Assembly: GCA_963695085.1 (NCBI GenBank)
Contig: CAVOFV010000008.1
Span: forward strand, 372,001-436,000
Length of the DNA stretch: 64,000 bases
Reading direction: 5' to 3'
Source: SG8-30 sp963695085
GTDB lineage: Bacteria > Pseudomonadota > Gammaproteobacteria > Steroidobacterales > Steroidobacteraceae
This document shows, piece by piece, positions 1 through 8,731 of this stretch; position 1 is the first letter of the stretch; each line of letters starts with the position of its first letter. The notes under the pieces were generated by a model that worked only from the letters and a program-made list of their open reading frames with translations, was not told the origin of the DNA and did no database searches. Made by a program: the position numbers and the translations under genes.

Positions 1-2562
1 CTCGACGCTGCGCATGCGATCGAAGCGCTGCGGGTCGACGACCACGAGGTCGCACAGGTCCAGCCGGCCGTGGCCGAGGACCGCCTGGCTGCGGCATAGC
101 AGGTCCTCCTGCGGAATGTCGCCGATCTCGAGCGCATCGTGCGCGACCGCCAGCGCCAGCGGCCGCATTTGCAGGAAGCCGAATTCATGCGGCGCGCCGG
201 CCGGCACGGACAGGTTGACGGCAAACTCGATTTCCACCTCGCTGCCCGTGCCCCGGCGGCCGATCTCCAGCAGCGTTGCCAGCAGCTCAGCCAGCGGAAA
301 CTGGCCATGCTTCAGTATCGGCATGAAGCTCACGAGCCTCATGCCGGGTCGCCCGATGCCATCGTAGATCGAGTTGTTCTCCGCCGAGTAGGTCGAGCCC
401 ACGGCCGCCAGGGTGCCGTCTGCTTCGGCCACCTCGAGGTCGTAGCGCGTCAGTTCCGCGCCGTCCTGGCTGGCCCGCGACGGCCGCGCGGACACGTCGA
501 GGGCGTAGAACTCGCGCTGCGATTCCTTGAGAAATGACTTCACGTCGGACAGCGCCAGCACGTGACGCGGGTGATTCGGCGAGAAGCGCAGGCAGGCATC
601 TCCCTCGACCACCGTGCGGCCGAGGCCCAGCGCGACCGCTGCCACGCCGTCCTCGACGGTCATGGGCGGCGACGGATAGACGTTGTAGGAACGCGCCACA
701 CCCGAGAAGTCCGGATAGAACCGCTCGCCGTGCATCGCGCCGACCATGGCCTGGATGATGACCGCCATCTTCTCTTCCTCGAGGCGGAACGGCGTCATCT
801 TCAGGAACGCCCTCGCGTCGCGCGAAAACGTCGAGGCGTAGACCGTCTTGATGGCTGCCACGAGGTCCGCCAGCCGTTGCCCCAGCCGGCCGGTGTTGGG
901 CAGCATGATGGTGCGATAGACGCCGGCCAGCGGCTGGCTGGGCGAGTCCTCGAGCAGCCCGGAGGAACGCACCGCCAGCGGCCCCGGGGTCTGGCGCAGG
1001 AAGGCCTTCAGGTCCCGCTCCACCTCGCGCGGCAGGGGGGCTTCCCCGAAGCGTTTCCGGACCTCTTCGTCCGAGGCGGAACCGAGTGCGAAGCCGGCCA
1101 GCCCGTTCCTGTCCATGAACGCGTCGAACACGCCCGTGCCGAGCACGACCGATGGCGGAACCGCGATCTGCACCCCCGCAAAGCGGCCGGCGATGTCCGC
1201 GTCCAGCAGCAGCCGGTTGACGAACGCCAGGCCCCGCGCCTTGCCGCCCAGCGATCCGGTTCCGATGCGCGCCATGCTCACCGAGGCGTCGTAGGTGTCG
1301 CGATTGAAGTCCGCCACGACCGCGCGGTCGCGGGCCATGCGGTAGGCGCCGATGGCCCGGACCAGTTCCTGGCGCAGGTGCTCGGGCGATTCGTAGTCGG
1401 ACACCCTGCGTGGCCGCAGCCGGTCGGCCAGTTCGAACTCGGTGCGCGCCTTGAGCCACATGGAGAAGTGGTTGCGTTCGCCGTGCAGCACGATGCTCTC
1501 GGTGGGCACCGTCTGCAGCTTCTCGGCCAGCATCTTGAGGTCCCCGGCGCGGTCGATCTCCTCGCCGGCCTCGTTACGGAACACGAAATCGCCGAAGCCG
1601 AAATTCGCCAGCAGCAGCTCGCGCAGGCGGTGCAGCAGCACCGGCGAGTCCTTCAGCAGGAAGGCCGCATTCAAGCGTTTCGCCACGGCCTCGTTGCCCG
1701 GCTTGCTCGACTGCATGACGACTGGAATGTCGGCGCGTACCGCGCGGATGCGGGAGACGAGTTCCTCGCCCGCGTTGCGGTCTATCGCCCCTTCGCGCGG
1801 GAACTCGAAATCCGACAGCACGCCGAGGATGTTCTCTTCGTACTTCTCGAAATACTCCCACGCGGCCTCGAACGACTCGCACAACAGCAGCTTGGGGCGT
1901 GCCCGCAGGCGCAGCATCTTCTGCGTGAGATTGAGACCCTCCGAAACCATGCGCTGCGAGTACTCCATCAGTTCCGTGTACATCATCGGCAGGAACGACG
2001 AATAGAACCGCACGTTGTCCTCGACGACCAGGATGGCCGGAACGCCCAGCTGGCCCGTATCGCGCGCCAGGTTCCTGCGGTCTTCATGATCCTTGACCAT
2101 GGCCAGCAACACCCGCACGTCGCCCTGCCACAGGAACAGGCGGTCGATGGCGCCGCGCTGGTGGCGGCTCACGAAGTCGCTCAACTCGCGGTTGCTGTAC
2201 GCCAGCACGGCGACCGGCACCTCGAGGCCGGCGCCCTTCACGGCCTGCGCCAGTTCGGCGGCGTTCATGTCGCCGAGCTGCAGGCTGGTGATCACCATGT
2301 CGACCTGGTGGTCCTCCTCCAGCATCGCCAGCGCCTCGGCGCCGTTGCTGACGCGGATGAGGTCCGGGTTCTGGTCGAGGTTGAGGTCCAGGAACTGGCG
2401 CATCAGCGCCTCGTTGAGACGCCCGTCCTCGGTCAGGATGAACGAGTCGTACAGGCTGGCAACCAGCAGGATGCGGCGCACCCGGTGCCGCATCAGGTCC
2501 GGAAAGATGCGCAGCTGGCGCAGCGTGGCGGTCGTGGCGGACTGTCGGCTGGCGGTGGGCAT
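1..2562 (-). CDS. Receiver-like / PEP-synthase-type (PPDK N-terminal) signalling protein, 3' end outside window
   Basis: The gene runs off the window start, so about 854 N-terminal codons are visible. The ATG at 2562 is the first in-frame start. The first ~150 residues look like a response-regulator receiver fold (RILLVASLYDSF, DMVITSLQLGDMN). A second pseudo-receiver begins near residue 175 (ILVVEDNVRFYSSF, LGVLSDFEFP, PVVMQSSKP). From about residue 425 there is a pyruvate-phosphate-dikinase/PEP-synthase ATP-binding domain (GTGSLGGKARGLAF, then PLAVRSSGLLEDS and AVIIQAMVG). Proteins of this type are annotated as PEP/pyruvate-binding domain proteins. Their substrate is generally not established, and a regulatory or phosphotransfer role is inference. 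No swivelling histidine domain is seen in the visible part. It lies 99 bp downstream of gdhA on the same strand, so co-transcription is possible. Confidence 0.8.
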   Translation of the reverse strand, partial: MPTASRQSATTATLRQLRIFPDLMRHRVRRILLVASLYDSFILTEDGRLNEALMRQFLDLNLDQNPDLIRVSNGAEALAMLEEDHQVDMVITSLQLGDMNAAELAQAVKGAGLEVPVAVLAYSNRELSDFVSRHQRGAIDRLFLWQGDVRVLLAMVKDHEDRRNLARDTGQLGVPAILVVEDNVRFYSSFLPMMYTELMEYSQRMVSEGLNLTQKMLRLRARPKLLLCESFEAAWEYFEKYEENILGVLSDFEFPREGAIDRNAGEELVSRIRAVRADIPVVMQSSKPGNEAVAKRLNAAFLLKDSPVLLHRLRELLLANFGFGDFVFRNEAGEEIDRAGDLKMLAEKLQTVPTESIVLHGERNHFSMWLKARTEFELADRLRPRRVSDYESPEHLRQELVRAIGAYRMARDRAVVADFNRDTYDASVSMARIGTGSLGGKARGLAFVNRLLLDADIAGRFAGVQIAVPPSVVLGTGVFDAFMDRNGLAGFALGSASDEEVRKRFGEAPLPREVERDLKAFLRQTPGPLAVRSSGLLEDSPSQPLAGVYRTIMLPNTGRLGQRLADLVAAIKTVYASTFSRDARAFLKMTPFRLEEEKMAVIIQAMVGAMHGERFYPDFSGVARSYNVYPSPPMTVEDGVAAVALGLGRTVVEGDACLRFSPNHPRHVLALSDVKSFLKESQREFYALDVSARPSRASQDGAELTRYDLEVAEADGTLAAVGSTYSAENNSIYDGIGRPGMRLVSFMPILKHGQFPLAELLATLLEIGRRGTGSEVEIEFAVNLSVPAGAPHEFGFLQMRPLALAVAHDALEIGDIPQEDLLCRSQAVLGHGRLDLCDLVVVDPQRFDRMRSVE

Positions 2563-2661
2563 CGCGCTCGGTCCCGACCTGAAAGATGTGCGGGCGCCGC
2601 GCGATCGTCGGTCGCGGCGCCGCACCATTCTAGATCGCCCGCGCGTTCTGCGCAGGCCGCC

Positions 2662-4023
2662 CTAGACGACGCCCTGGTCCATCATGGCGTCGGCGACCTT
2701 GAGGAAGCCGGCGATGTTCGCGCCGTTCACGTAGTTGCCGGGCGTGCCGAAGCGCTTTGCCGCCTCGATGCATGCAGTGTGGATGTTCTTCATGATCAAC
2801 TGCAGGCGCGTATCCACCTCCTCGCGCGTCCAGCCGTAGCGCATGCTGTTCTGCGCCATTTCCAGCCCCGAGACCGCCACGCCGCCGGCATTCGCAGCCT
2901 TGCCTGGCCCGAACAGGATGCCCTTGCCGACGAACGCCTCGACGCCTTCCGGCGTGGTCGGCATGTTGGCGCCCTCGGAAACGACGAAGACGCCGTTCTT
3001 GAGCAGGTTGCGCGCGTCCTGTTCGTTGACCTCGTTCTGCGTCGCGCTCGGGAACGCGCACTCCGCCTCGTGGTTCCACAGCGGGTTTTGGGGCGCCGCG
3101 GCGTCCACGGCCTTGTAGACGGAGCCCGGGTACTTGGCGGCGTATTCCTCGATGCGGCCGCGCTTGATGTTCTTCAGGTGAATCACGAACCGCAGCTTGT
3201 CTTCGTCGATGCCCTTTTCGTCGTAGACGTAGCCGCTGGAGTCCGACAGCGTCAGGACGCGCGCGCCGAGTTGCAGCAGCTTCTCGGTGGTGTACTGGGC
3301 AACATTGCCGCTGCCGGAGACGAGACAACGCTTGCCCTTCAGGGAGTCGTTCCGGGTGGCCAGCATTTCCTGTGCGAAATACACCGCGCCATAGCCGGTC
3401 GCCTCGGGCCGGATCAGTGAGCCGCCCCAGTTGAGCCCCTTGCCCGTCAGCACGCCGGTGAATTCATTGGCGAGGCGCTTGTATTGCCCGAACAGGTAGC
3501 CGATTTCACGGCCGCCGACGCCGATGTCGCCTGCCGGCACGTCGGTGTTCGGCCCGATATGGCGGAACAGTTCGGACATGAAGCTCTGGCAGAAGCGCAT
3601 CACCTCGTTGTCGCTCTTGCCCTTCGGATCGAAGTCGGAGCCGCCCTTGCCGCCGCCCATGGGCAGCGTGGTGAGCGCGTTCTTGAAGACCTGCTCGAAG
3701 GCAAGGAACTTGAGGATGCCGAGCGTGACCGAGGGGTGGAAGCGCAGCCCGCCCTTGTAAGGACCGATCGCGCTGTTCATCTCGATGCGGTAGCCACGGT
3801 TGATCTGCACCTCGCCCCGGTCATCCACCCAGGGCACGCGAAACAGGATCACGCGCTCCGGTTCGACGATGCGTTCGAGGATCTTCGCGCTGCGGTACTC
3901 GGGATGATTCTCGAGCACTGGCGACAGGGATTCGGCCACTTCCTGAACGGCCTGATAGAACTCCGGCTGGGACGGGTTCTTGGCCTGCACGTCGTTCATG
4001 AGGGTCGCTAGGTACGATTGCAT
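2662..4023 (-). CDS. gdhA: NADP-type glutamate dehydrogenase
   Basis: This 453-residue enzyme makes glutamate from 2-oxoglutarate and ammonium in the cytoplasm. Length and sequence match the hexameric GdhA family (about 447 residues in E. coli). The substrate-binding part holds GPYKGGLRFHPSV and the catalytic-lysine motif LPMGGGKGG, followed by DVPAGDIGVGGREIG. The Rossmann part has the dinucleotide loop VSGSGNVAQY. The C-terminal half contains PNANMPTT-like SEGANMPTT and GPGKAANAGGVAVSGLE. It starts at the ATG at 4023, is read alone behind a 365-bp gap, and may share a transcript with the receiver/PPDK gene downstream. With glnA-ntrBC at 51-56 kb, the window carries both ammonium assimilation entry enzymes. 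Confidence 0.97.
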   Translation of the reverse strand: MQSYLATLMNDVQAKNPSQPEFYQAVQEVAESLSPVLENHPEYRSAKILERIVEPERVILFRVPWVDDRGEVQINRGYRIEMNSAIGPYKGGLRFHPSVTLGILKFLAFEQVFKNALTTLPMGGGKGGSDFDPKGKSDNEVMRFCQSFMSELFRHIGPNTDVPAGDIGVGGREIGYLFGQYKRLANEFTGVLTGKGLNWGGSLIRPEATGYGAVYFAQEMLATRNDSLKGKRCLVSGSGNVAQYTTEKLLQLGARVLTLSDSSGYVYDEKGIDEDKLRFVIHLKNIKRGRIEEYAAKYPGSVYKAVDAAAPQNPLWNHEAECAFPSATQNEVNEQDARNLLKNGVFVVSEGANMPTTPEGVEAFVGKGILFGPGKAANAGGVAVSGLEMAQNSMRYGWTREEVDTRLQLIMKNIHTACIEAAKRFGTPGNYVNGANIAGFLKVADAMMDQGVV

Positions 4024-4388
4024 GAGATCAACCTCTTGGGGCCGCTGGCGCCCCTGCTGACAGATACCGCAGTGAATGGCGGGCAGAATCGAGCCGGGCC
4101 GAGGCGGCCCGCTGTCTCATCTGCCATGGCGTCCCGCCGCAGCGCGTGCTGGCCGGCCCCGAAAGGGCCCGGCGGATTGAGTCATGGGCAACCCGTTGTC
4201 GCATGCGCGCTCCGGCGAATGCGCCTGAAATATCCCAATGGGTCAGTCGTCGGCATCGGTGATTGCCGCGCCGGGACTCGCCGGTTTTCCGCAATGGACG
4301 GCGCCTGGCCCCGCGGGCAGCGCGGGCTGCGCCGGCCCGGGGACGCGTGACCGCACGCCCGCCAGCTTCGCTTCCTTATCTTTTATAA
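4024..4388. other. Intergenic region between gdhA and a lipoprotein gene
   Basis: This 365-bp gap separates divergent-free neighbours: gdhA starts leftwards from it and the lipoprotein gene ends at its right edge. It should hold the gdhA promoter. Several GC-rich inverted repeats are visible (for example GGGCCGAGGCGGCCC near 4095), but none is followed by a T run on either strand. I see no credible gene, tRNA or riboswitch in it. Confidence 0.5.
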
Positions 4389-4847
4389 TCAGCGCTTTGC
4401 GACGCGAGCGGCGCCGTCGCCGCGGCTGTAGACCTTGACCCTTTCGCCGGCCGAGAACCGCTGGTCCGCCGCCTGCACGACCGCGAGTGTGCGTCCGCTG
4501 TCCAGCCTGACCGTGATCTGCAGGCCTTTCTCGCGGGTCACGCCTTCCTCGATGGCCTCGCCCGCCACGGCTCCCGCCACCGCGCCCACGACGCCCGCCA
4601 CGCGGCTACCCGCCCCGCTGCCAACGGTCCGGCCCGCCTCGTAGCCCACCAGCCCGCCGCCGACGCGGCCCAGTGCGCTGCGGCGGCCCTCGATGGTCAC
4701 CTCATCCACATCCACGACCTCGCCGTAGCGCACGTCCCAGACCGTGCGCGTCTCGTGGCGCGAGTACACGTCGCCGCGCGGTGGCAGCGAGCAACCGCCC
4801 ACGGCCACGGCCACAATGAGCAGCGAAAGCGATATGAGCCGGTTCAT
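4389..4847 (-). CDS. Glycine-zipper outer-membrane lipoprotein (SlyB/Pcp-like)
   Basis: The protein has 152 residues from the ATG at 4847, chosen because an AGGTGA ribosome site lies 7 nt upstream and the next residues form a lipoprotein signal (MNRLISLSLL...VGGCS). An upstream start at 4883 would overlap the preceding gene. The mature part has the GEVVDVDEVTIEG segment and a glycine-zipper stretch (VGGGLVGYEAGRTVGSG, then AVAGAVAGEAIEEG), as in SlyB/PCP family envelope lipoproteins. The C-terminal part (LQITVRLDSGRTLAVVQ) is the usual small beta domain. It is the last gene of the Mla-type operon, 32 bp after the PqiC-like lipoprotein. An envelope-integrity role is inferred from the family. 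Confidence 0.8.
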   Translation of the reverse strand: MNRLISLSLLIVAVAVGGCSLPPRGDVYSRHETRTVWDVRYGEVVDVDEVTIEGRRSALGRVGGGLVGYEAGRTVGSGAGSRVAGVVGAVAGAVAGEAIEEGVTREKGLQITVRLDSGRTLAVVQAADQRFSAGERVKVYSRGDGAARVAKR

Positions 4848-4879
4848 TTGCGTCACCTGCCTGCAGCGCCTCACGATGA

Positions 4880-5518
4880 TCAACGCGCGCCGGTTGGCTG
4901 CGGTTGACCTGCCAGGTCCGCGGCGATCGCCTGCGCGCTGCGCTCCACGATCTGCGCCGCGGCCTGGCCGAATGCCTGGTCGAGGGCGGCCGTGACGGCG
5001 CCGAGCGTATTGGCGGCGGCCGGCGCCTCGGTGGCGACCGTCCAGGACTGCAGCGCGCGCCGGTCCCCATAGCGACCGATCGTGGCGGTCATCGACACAC
5101 GGGCCACTGGCACCGGCCCCGGCGCGTCGGCGTAGTCCGCCTCGAAACGGCGCACCTCCAGACCCAGTACGTGGCTCGCGCGAAACCGCGCCGGATCGCC
5201 TTCGACGGTGCGCAGGCGGCCACTCTCGCGCAGCGCATCCATCAGGGAGCCCTGGATGACGTTACCCAGCTCGCCGCTCCAGCGCGCGCCGGCAAAGTGA
5301 TCCAGGCGGTTGCCAGGCCAGGCCGAGATGATGCGCTCGGTGTGCAGTCCCGCCGCGACCATCGGCCGCAACACCAGCAACTCGGCCGGCAGCAATTCGC
5401 CAGCCTCCAGGACCGGCGCGGACAGCCGGTACACGCGCGGCTCCGGCACGTTGCGCTCGAATCCACCGGCACAGGCGGTCAGCAGCCCGCCGCACACGAT
5501 CAGGGTCAGCCATTTCAT
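4880..5518 (-). CDS. ABC-transport auxiliary lipoprotein (PqiC/YmbA family)
   Basis: This 212-residue lipoprotein has a short signal ending in the lipobox LLTACAG. The mature part follows the ABC_trans_aux (DUF330) pattern: EPRVYRLSAP, LLVLRPMVAAGLHTERI, then WSGELGNVIQGSLMDALRESGRL and a long beta/alpha C-terminus ending in a helix rich in Ala and Gln. Relatives such as PqiC are outer-membrane-anchored partners of MCE-domain lipid transporters. Its ATG overlaps the stop of the MCE gene by 4 bp (ATGA), which suggests translational coupling and supports a role in the same lipid-transport complex. Confidence 0.85.
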   Translation of the reverse strand: MKWLTLIVCGGLLTACAGGFERNVPEPRVYRLSAPVLEAGELLPAELLVLRPMVAAGLHTERIISAWPGNRLDHFAGARWSGELGNVIQGSLMDALRESGRLRTVEGDPARFRASHVLGLEVRRFEADYADAPGPVPVARVSMTATIGRYGDRRALQSWTVATEAPAAANTLGAVTAALDQAFGQAAAQIVERSAQAIAADLAGQPQPTGAR

Positions 5519-6450
5519 GGTGGTATCTCCACGCCCTGCGTCGCCGGCTGGTAAAGAAGCCGCGAAGGTTCTTCCTCGAGACGGCGGCTCAGGCGGTCGA
5601 ACGACGACACCGCTTCGCGCATGTCGCGGACCAGCTGGTCGATCTCTCCCAGCCCCTGGTCGGCGAACCGCCCGACGCTATCCTCGTTTGCCGCGATGAA
5701 CCGGTCGAGGCGCGCGCTGGCGGCGGCGAGGTTGTCCGCCGTGCCGCGCATCTGGGCGATGGTCGCCTGCAGCTCCGGACCGGCCATCGCCGTGACGCCG
5801 CCAATGTCGGCCGCGATGCCACGGATCTCGCTGGTCGCCGCCTCGAGTTGCGCCAGCAGCCGCCGCGTGTCCGCCACGGTCGCGGGCAGTTCGCTGCTGG
5901 CCATCTTGATGCCCGCCAGCGCCGACGACACGGCCTCGACGTTGCTGTCGGACAGCACGGCATTCATGCGCCTGAGCACCTCGCCGGCACGCGCCATGAC
6001 ATCCGGCAGGCTGCTGACGAAGACATCGAAGTCCGACCGTTCCGAGGGAATCACCGGGTACATCAGGGTCGGCACCAGTTGCGCGCGCGGTTTTTCCGGG
6101 TCGGCCGGCTTGAGGTCCACGAACAACAGCCCGGTGACGCCCTGCAGCGCAAGCCGCGCCACGGTTTCGGGCGCGATGGGCGTGTCCTCGAAGATGTCCG
6201 CCACCACCCGCACGCGGCTCGGATCGCGCGGGTCCAGCCCGATGCGCGCCACCCGTCCGACCGCCACGCCCAGGTAGCGCACGGAACCGCCCTCTGACAG
6301 GCCGAATACGCTGCCGTCGAAGTAGATTTCGTAGCGCTCGTAGCTGCGCCGGTCGCCGGTCTCCGAGTACCACAGGACGAACCCGGTGCCGAGGGCCAGC
6401 AGCAGCAGCACGAAGGCGCCGACTGCGACGTAGTTTGCGTCCCTGTCCAT
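5515..6450 (-). CDS. MCE/MlaD-family lipid transport protein
   Basis: This 311-residue protein has one N-terminal membrane anchor (VAVGAFVLLLLALGTGFVLW) and then an MCE domain (residues about 40-120: YEIYFDGSVFGLSEGGSVRYLGVAVGRV). A long alpha-helical region follows (about 150-290) with heptad-like repeats, where relatives form needle or tunnel structures in the periplasm. It would be the substrate-binding subunit that works with the MlaE-type permease and MlaF-type ATPase encoded just upstream. It starts at 6450, 3 bp after the ATPase stop, and overlaps the PqiC-like gene by 4 bp. It is longer than E. coli MlaD (about 183 residues), closer to the stand-alone MCE plus PqiC arrangement. Confidence 0.9.
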   Translation of the reverse strand: MDRDANYVAVGAFVLLLLALGTGFVLWYSETGDRRSYERYEIYFDGSVFGLSEGGSVRYLGVAVGRVARIGLDPRDPSRVRVVADIFEDTPIAPETVARLALQGVTGLLFVDLKPADPEKPRAQLVPTLMYPVIPSERSDFDVFVSSLPDVMARAGEVLRRMNAVLSDSNVEAVSSALAGIKMASSELPATVADTRRLLAQLEAATSEIRGIAADIGGVTAMAGPELQATIAQMRGTADNLAAASARLDRFIAANEDSVGRFADQGLGEIDQLVRDMREAVSSFDRLSRRLEEEPSRLLYQPATQGVEIPP

Positions 6451-6453
6451 TGC

Positions 6454-7212
6454 TTAATGCCTGTCCCGCACAGCGCGGCTGCGCTCGCCGTGGAAGTACT
6501 CCCGGATCCAAGGATGCTCGTGCCGGACGATTTCGTCGAGCGTGCCGCTGATCATCCGGCCGTCCACGATCACGCCGACGCGGTTGCAGGTGCGGAAAAT
6601 CGTCTCCAGGTCGTGCGTGATCATCACCACCGTCAGCTCGAGGTTGCGCTGCAGGTACAGCACCAGCCGGTCGAACGCCGCCGCCGAGATCGGGTCCAGC
6701 CCCGAGGTCGGCTCGTCCAGGAACAGCAGCGCCGGGTCCAGCGCCAGCGCCCTGGCCAGCGCCGCGCGCTTGACCATGCCCCCGGACAACTGTGCCGGGT
6801 ACTTGTCGGCGGCATTCGCCGGCAGGCCTACCATCGCGATCTTGAGTTCCGCGAGTTCGCGCAGGGTCCCGGCCCCGACCTCATGGTACTCGGCAATTGG
6901 CAGTTCCACGTTCTGCGCCACCGTCAGCGACGTGAACAGCGCGCCGTGCTGGAAGGTCACGCCGTAACGCCGCTTGACCCTGAGCAGTTCCCGGCCAGAC
7001 GCAGTCGTGATCTCGATGCCCTCGATCGCGACGTTGCCGCTCGCGGGCACCTGCAGGCCGAGCATGGTCCGCAGCAGCACCGACTTGCCGCTGCCCGAAC
7101 CGCCGACGATGCCGAAGATCTCGCCGCGCCTGACCTCGAGGTCCACGCCGTCATGCACGACCTGCCGCCCGAAGCGGTTGACGATGCCGCGCACCGAGAT
7201 GACGGGCTGCAT
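6454..7212 (-). CDS. mlaF: ABC transporter ATP-binding protein, MlaF type
   Basis: The protein has 252 residues. It is an ABC ATPase with Walker A (GGSGSGKSVLLRTM), Q-loop (VTFQHGALFTSL), signature (LSGGMVKRAALARAL), Walker B (LLFLDEPTSGLDP) and H-loop (VVMITHDLET). The FQHGALF Q-loop and SGGMVKR signature are typical of MlaF/TtgA2 ATPases of lipid transporters. Its ATG at 7212 overlaps the mlaE TGA (TGATG), so the pair is probably translationally coupled. The gene itself is intact although the upstream permease gene is frameshifted. It probably drives phospholipid movement between inner and outer membrane with the MCE protein downstream. Confidence 0.92.
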   Translation of the reverse strand: MQPVISVRGIVNRFGRQVVHDGVDLEVRRGEIFGIVGGSGSGKSVLLRTMLGLQVPASGNVAIEGIEITTASGRELLRVKRRYGVTFQHGALFTSLTVAQNVELPIAEYHEVGAGTLRELAELKIAMVGLPANAADKYPAQLSGGMVKRAALARALALDPALLFLDEPTSGLDPISAAAFDRLVLYLQRNLELTVVMITHDLETIFRTCNRVGVIVDGRMISGTLDEIVRHEHPWIREYFHGERSRAVRDRH

Positions 7213-8340
7213 CAGATGTCCAGCTCCATAAACAGCACCGCAAAGGCCGCATCGAACAGGATGACGAGGAAGATGGCCTGCACGACCGCGACGGTGGTCA
7301 GCCGGCCGAGTTCGCGCGACGAGTCGCGCACCTGCATGCCGCGCAGCGTGCCCACCAGCGCGATGACCGCCGCAAACACCGGCGCCTTGACGATGCCGAC
7401 CCAGAATGTCGTGCTGGCGATCGACTCGTTGACGCGCTCCACGTACTGCGAGATCGGGATGTCCACCAGCGACCATGACAGCAGCGCGCCGCCGGCGAGG
7501 CCCAGCGCGTCGGCCACCACGGTCAGCAGCGGCAGGGCGATGACCAATCCCAGCACGCGCGGCAGCACCAGCACTTCCACCGGGTCCATGCCGATGGCGC
7601 GCAGCGCGTCGACCTCGTCGTTGAGCTTCATGACGCCGAGTTCGGCCGCGAAGGCGCTGCCCGACCGTCCCGCGACGATGATGGCGGTGAGCAGCACCCC
7701 GAGCTCGCGCAGCACGGAGACGGTCACCAGGTCGACGACGAAGATCTCGCCGCCGAACTTGCGCAGCTGCTGTGCGCCGATATAGGCGACGATGACGCTG
7801 ATCAGGAAGGCGATCAGGGCGACGATCGGCACCGCCGTGACCCCGGTCTCGTAGACATGCCGCACGATCGAGCGGAAGGCGCAGCCGGCGTGGCGCGACG
7901 ACGGCCCGCGCGACGACAATCACCAGTTCGCCGAACAGTGACAGGTGGTCGATGATGCCCTGGCGGGCGCTGACGGCCAGGTGTCCGATGGTGCGCAGCG
8001 GCAACGTCACCAGGCTGCGAGCGGTGCCGTCATCGACCGGCTCGGCCGGCGCGCTGGCCACCGCTGCGTCGATGAACTCGATCTGGCCCGGCCGCCCGGC
8101 GGGCCAGGTCACGCTGCAGCCGGCCGCCACCAGCCGCCGGTCCAGCGAGCGCAGCAGCCAGGCGCCCGTCAGGTCGATCGATCCGAGCGAGCCGGTATCG
8201 ATGGTCGCGGCCGCCGGCGATCCGGTCGCAGCGGTTGCGATCGCCCGTTCCAGCGTTGCCACGTGGTCCACGGTCCAGCGGCCGGTCACGCTGATGGCGC
8301 GGTGCCCTTCATGGTCTTCGAACCGGAGATGTGCAGCCAT
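7212..8340 (-). pseudogene. mlaE: MlaE-type permease with N-terminal STAS domain, interrupted by one frameshift
   Basis: Two frames together encode one permease. Residues 1 to about 150 (from the ATG at 8340) are a STAS/MlaB-like domain (SIDLTGAWLLRSLDRRL) followed by the start of the permease (HLSLFGELVIVVARAVV). The rest (7212 to about 7880) carries SIVRHVYETGVTAVPIVALIA, the conserved AFAAELGVMKLNDEVDALRAIGMDP loop and the membrane helices up to MELDI. The total length of 1129 bp is one base more than a multiple of three. Removing one G from the GG at 7878-7879 (plus strand) gives a continuous PRRLRFRSIVRHVYETG. Fused STAS-MlaE permeases of about 375 residues are known. The neighbouring genes are intact, so a sequence error is as likely as inactivation. 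Confidence 0.85.
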
Positions 8341-8355
8341 GGACCGGCGCCGGCG

Positions 8356-8595
8356 TCAGGCGCGCTGGTGACTGCCGTCGCAAACCGGTTCGCGGCCGGT
8401 CTTCTTGCAGCAGCAGAACCAGACCGTCGCTGCTTCGGCTGCTTCGAACTTCAGCGGCGCGAGGTCCGTGCCCTTGTGCGAACCGTCGCAGAATGGCTGG
8501 TCCGCGCTGCGGCCGCATCGGCACCACCAGTAGGCCCTGCCGGATTCCACTTCGACGCCGATCGGCCCGGTCCCGGCCGCAATGCGCTTCGTCAT
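8356..8595 (-). CDS. Small CDGSH-type iron-sulfur protein with two CDGSH motifs
   Basis: This 79-residue protein has two CDGSH cores. The first is WWCRCGRSADQPFCDGSH (about residues 23-40). The second is FCCCKKTGREPVCDGSH near the C-terminus. Each CxCx(6-9)CDGSH motif binds one 2Fe-2S cluster through three Cys and one His, as in mitoNEET and bacterial double-CDGSH proteins. There is no signal peptide or membrane anchor, so it is probably cytoplasmic. It is read 15 bp ahead of the mlaE gene and may be the first gene of the lipid-transport operon. Its biochemical partner cannot be told from the sequence. Confidence 0.9.
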   Translation of the reverse strand: MTKRIAAGTGPIGVEVESGRAYWWCRCGRSADQPFCDGSHKGTDLAPLKFEAAEAATVWFCCCKKTGREPVCDGSHQRA

Positions 8596-8731
8596 GCTTC
8601 GTCCTCCGTCGCGGGGGCGTCGCTCCCAGCCCGGATGCTAACAGGCGGCCGTCCCTGGCCGGTAGCGCCGAGGTTGATCGCAGACCTGCCGGACCGCACC
8701 ATGTCCGGTCTCGACGGCGGAGCCGCAACGA

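Noticed and set aside
562..3420. 952-codon open frame on the plus strand
   Set aside because: It is the antisense shadow of the receiver/PPDK gene and gdhA. Its translation is Arg/His/Gln-rich with no family features, as expected for high-GC DNA.
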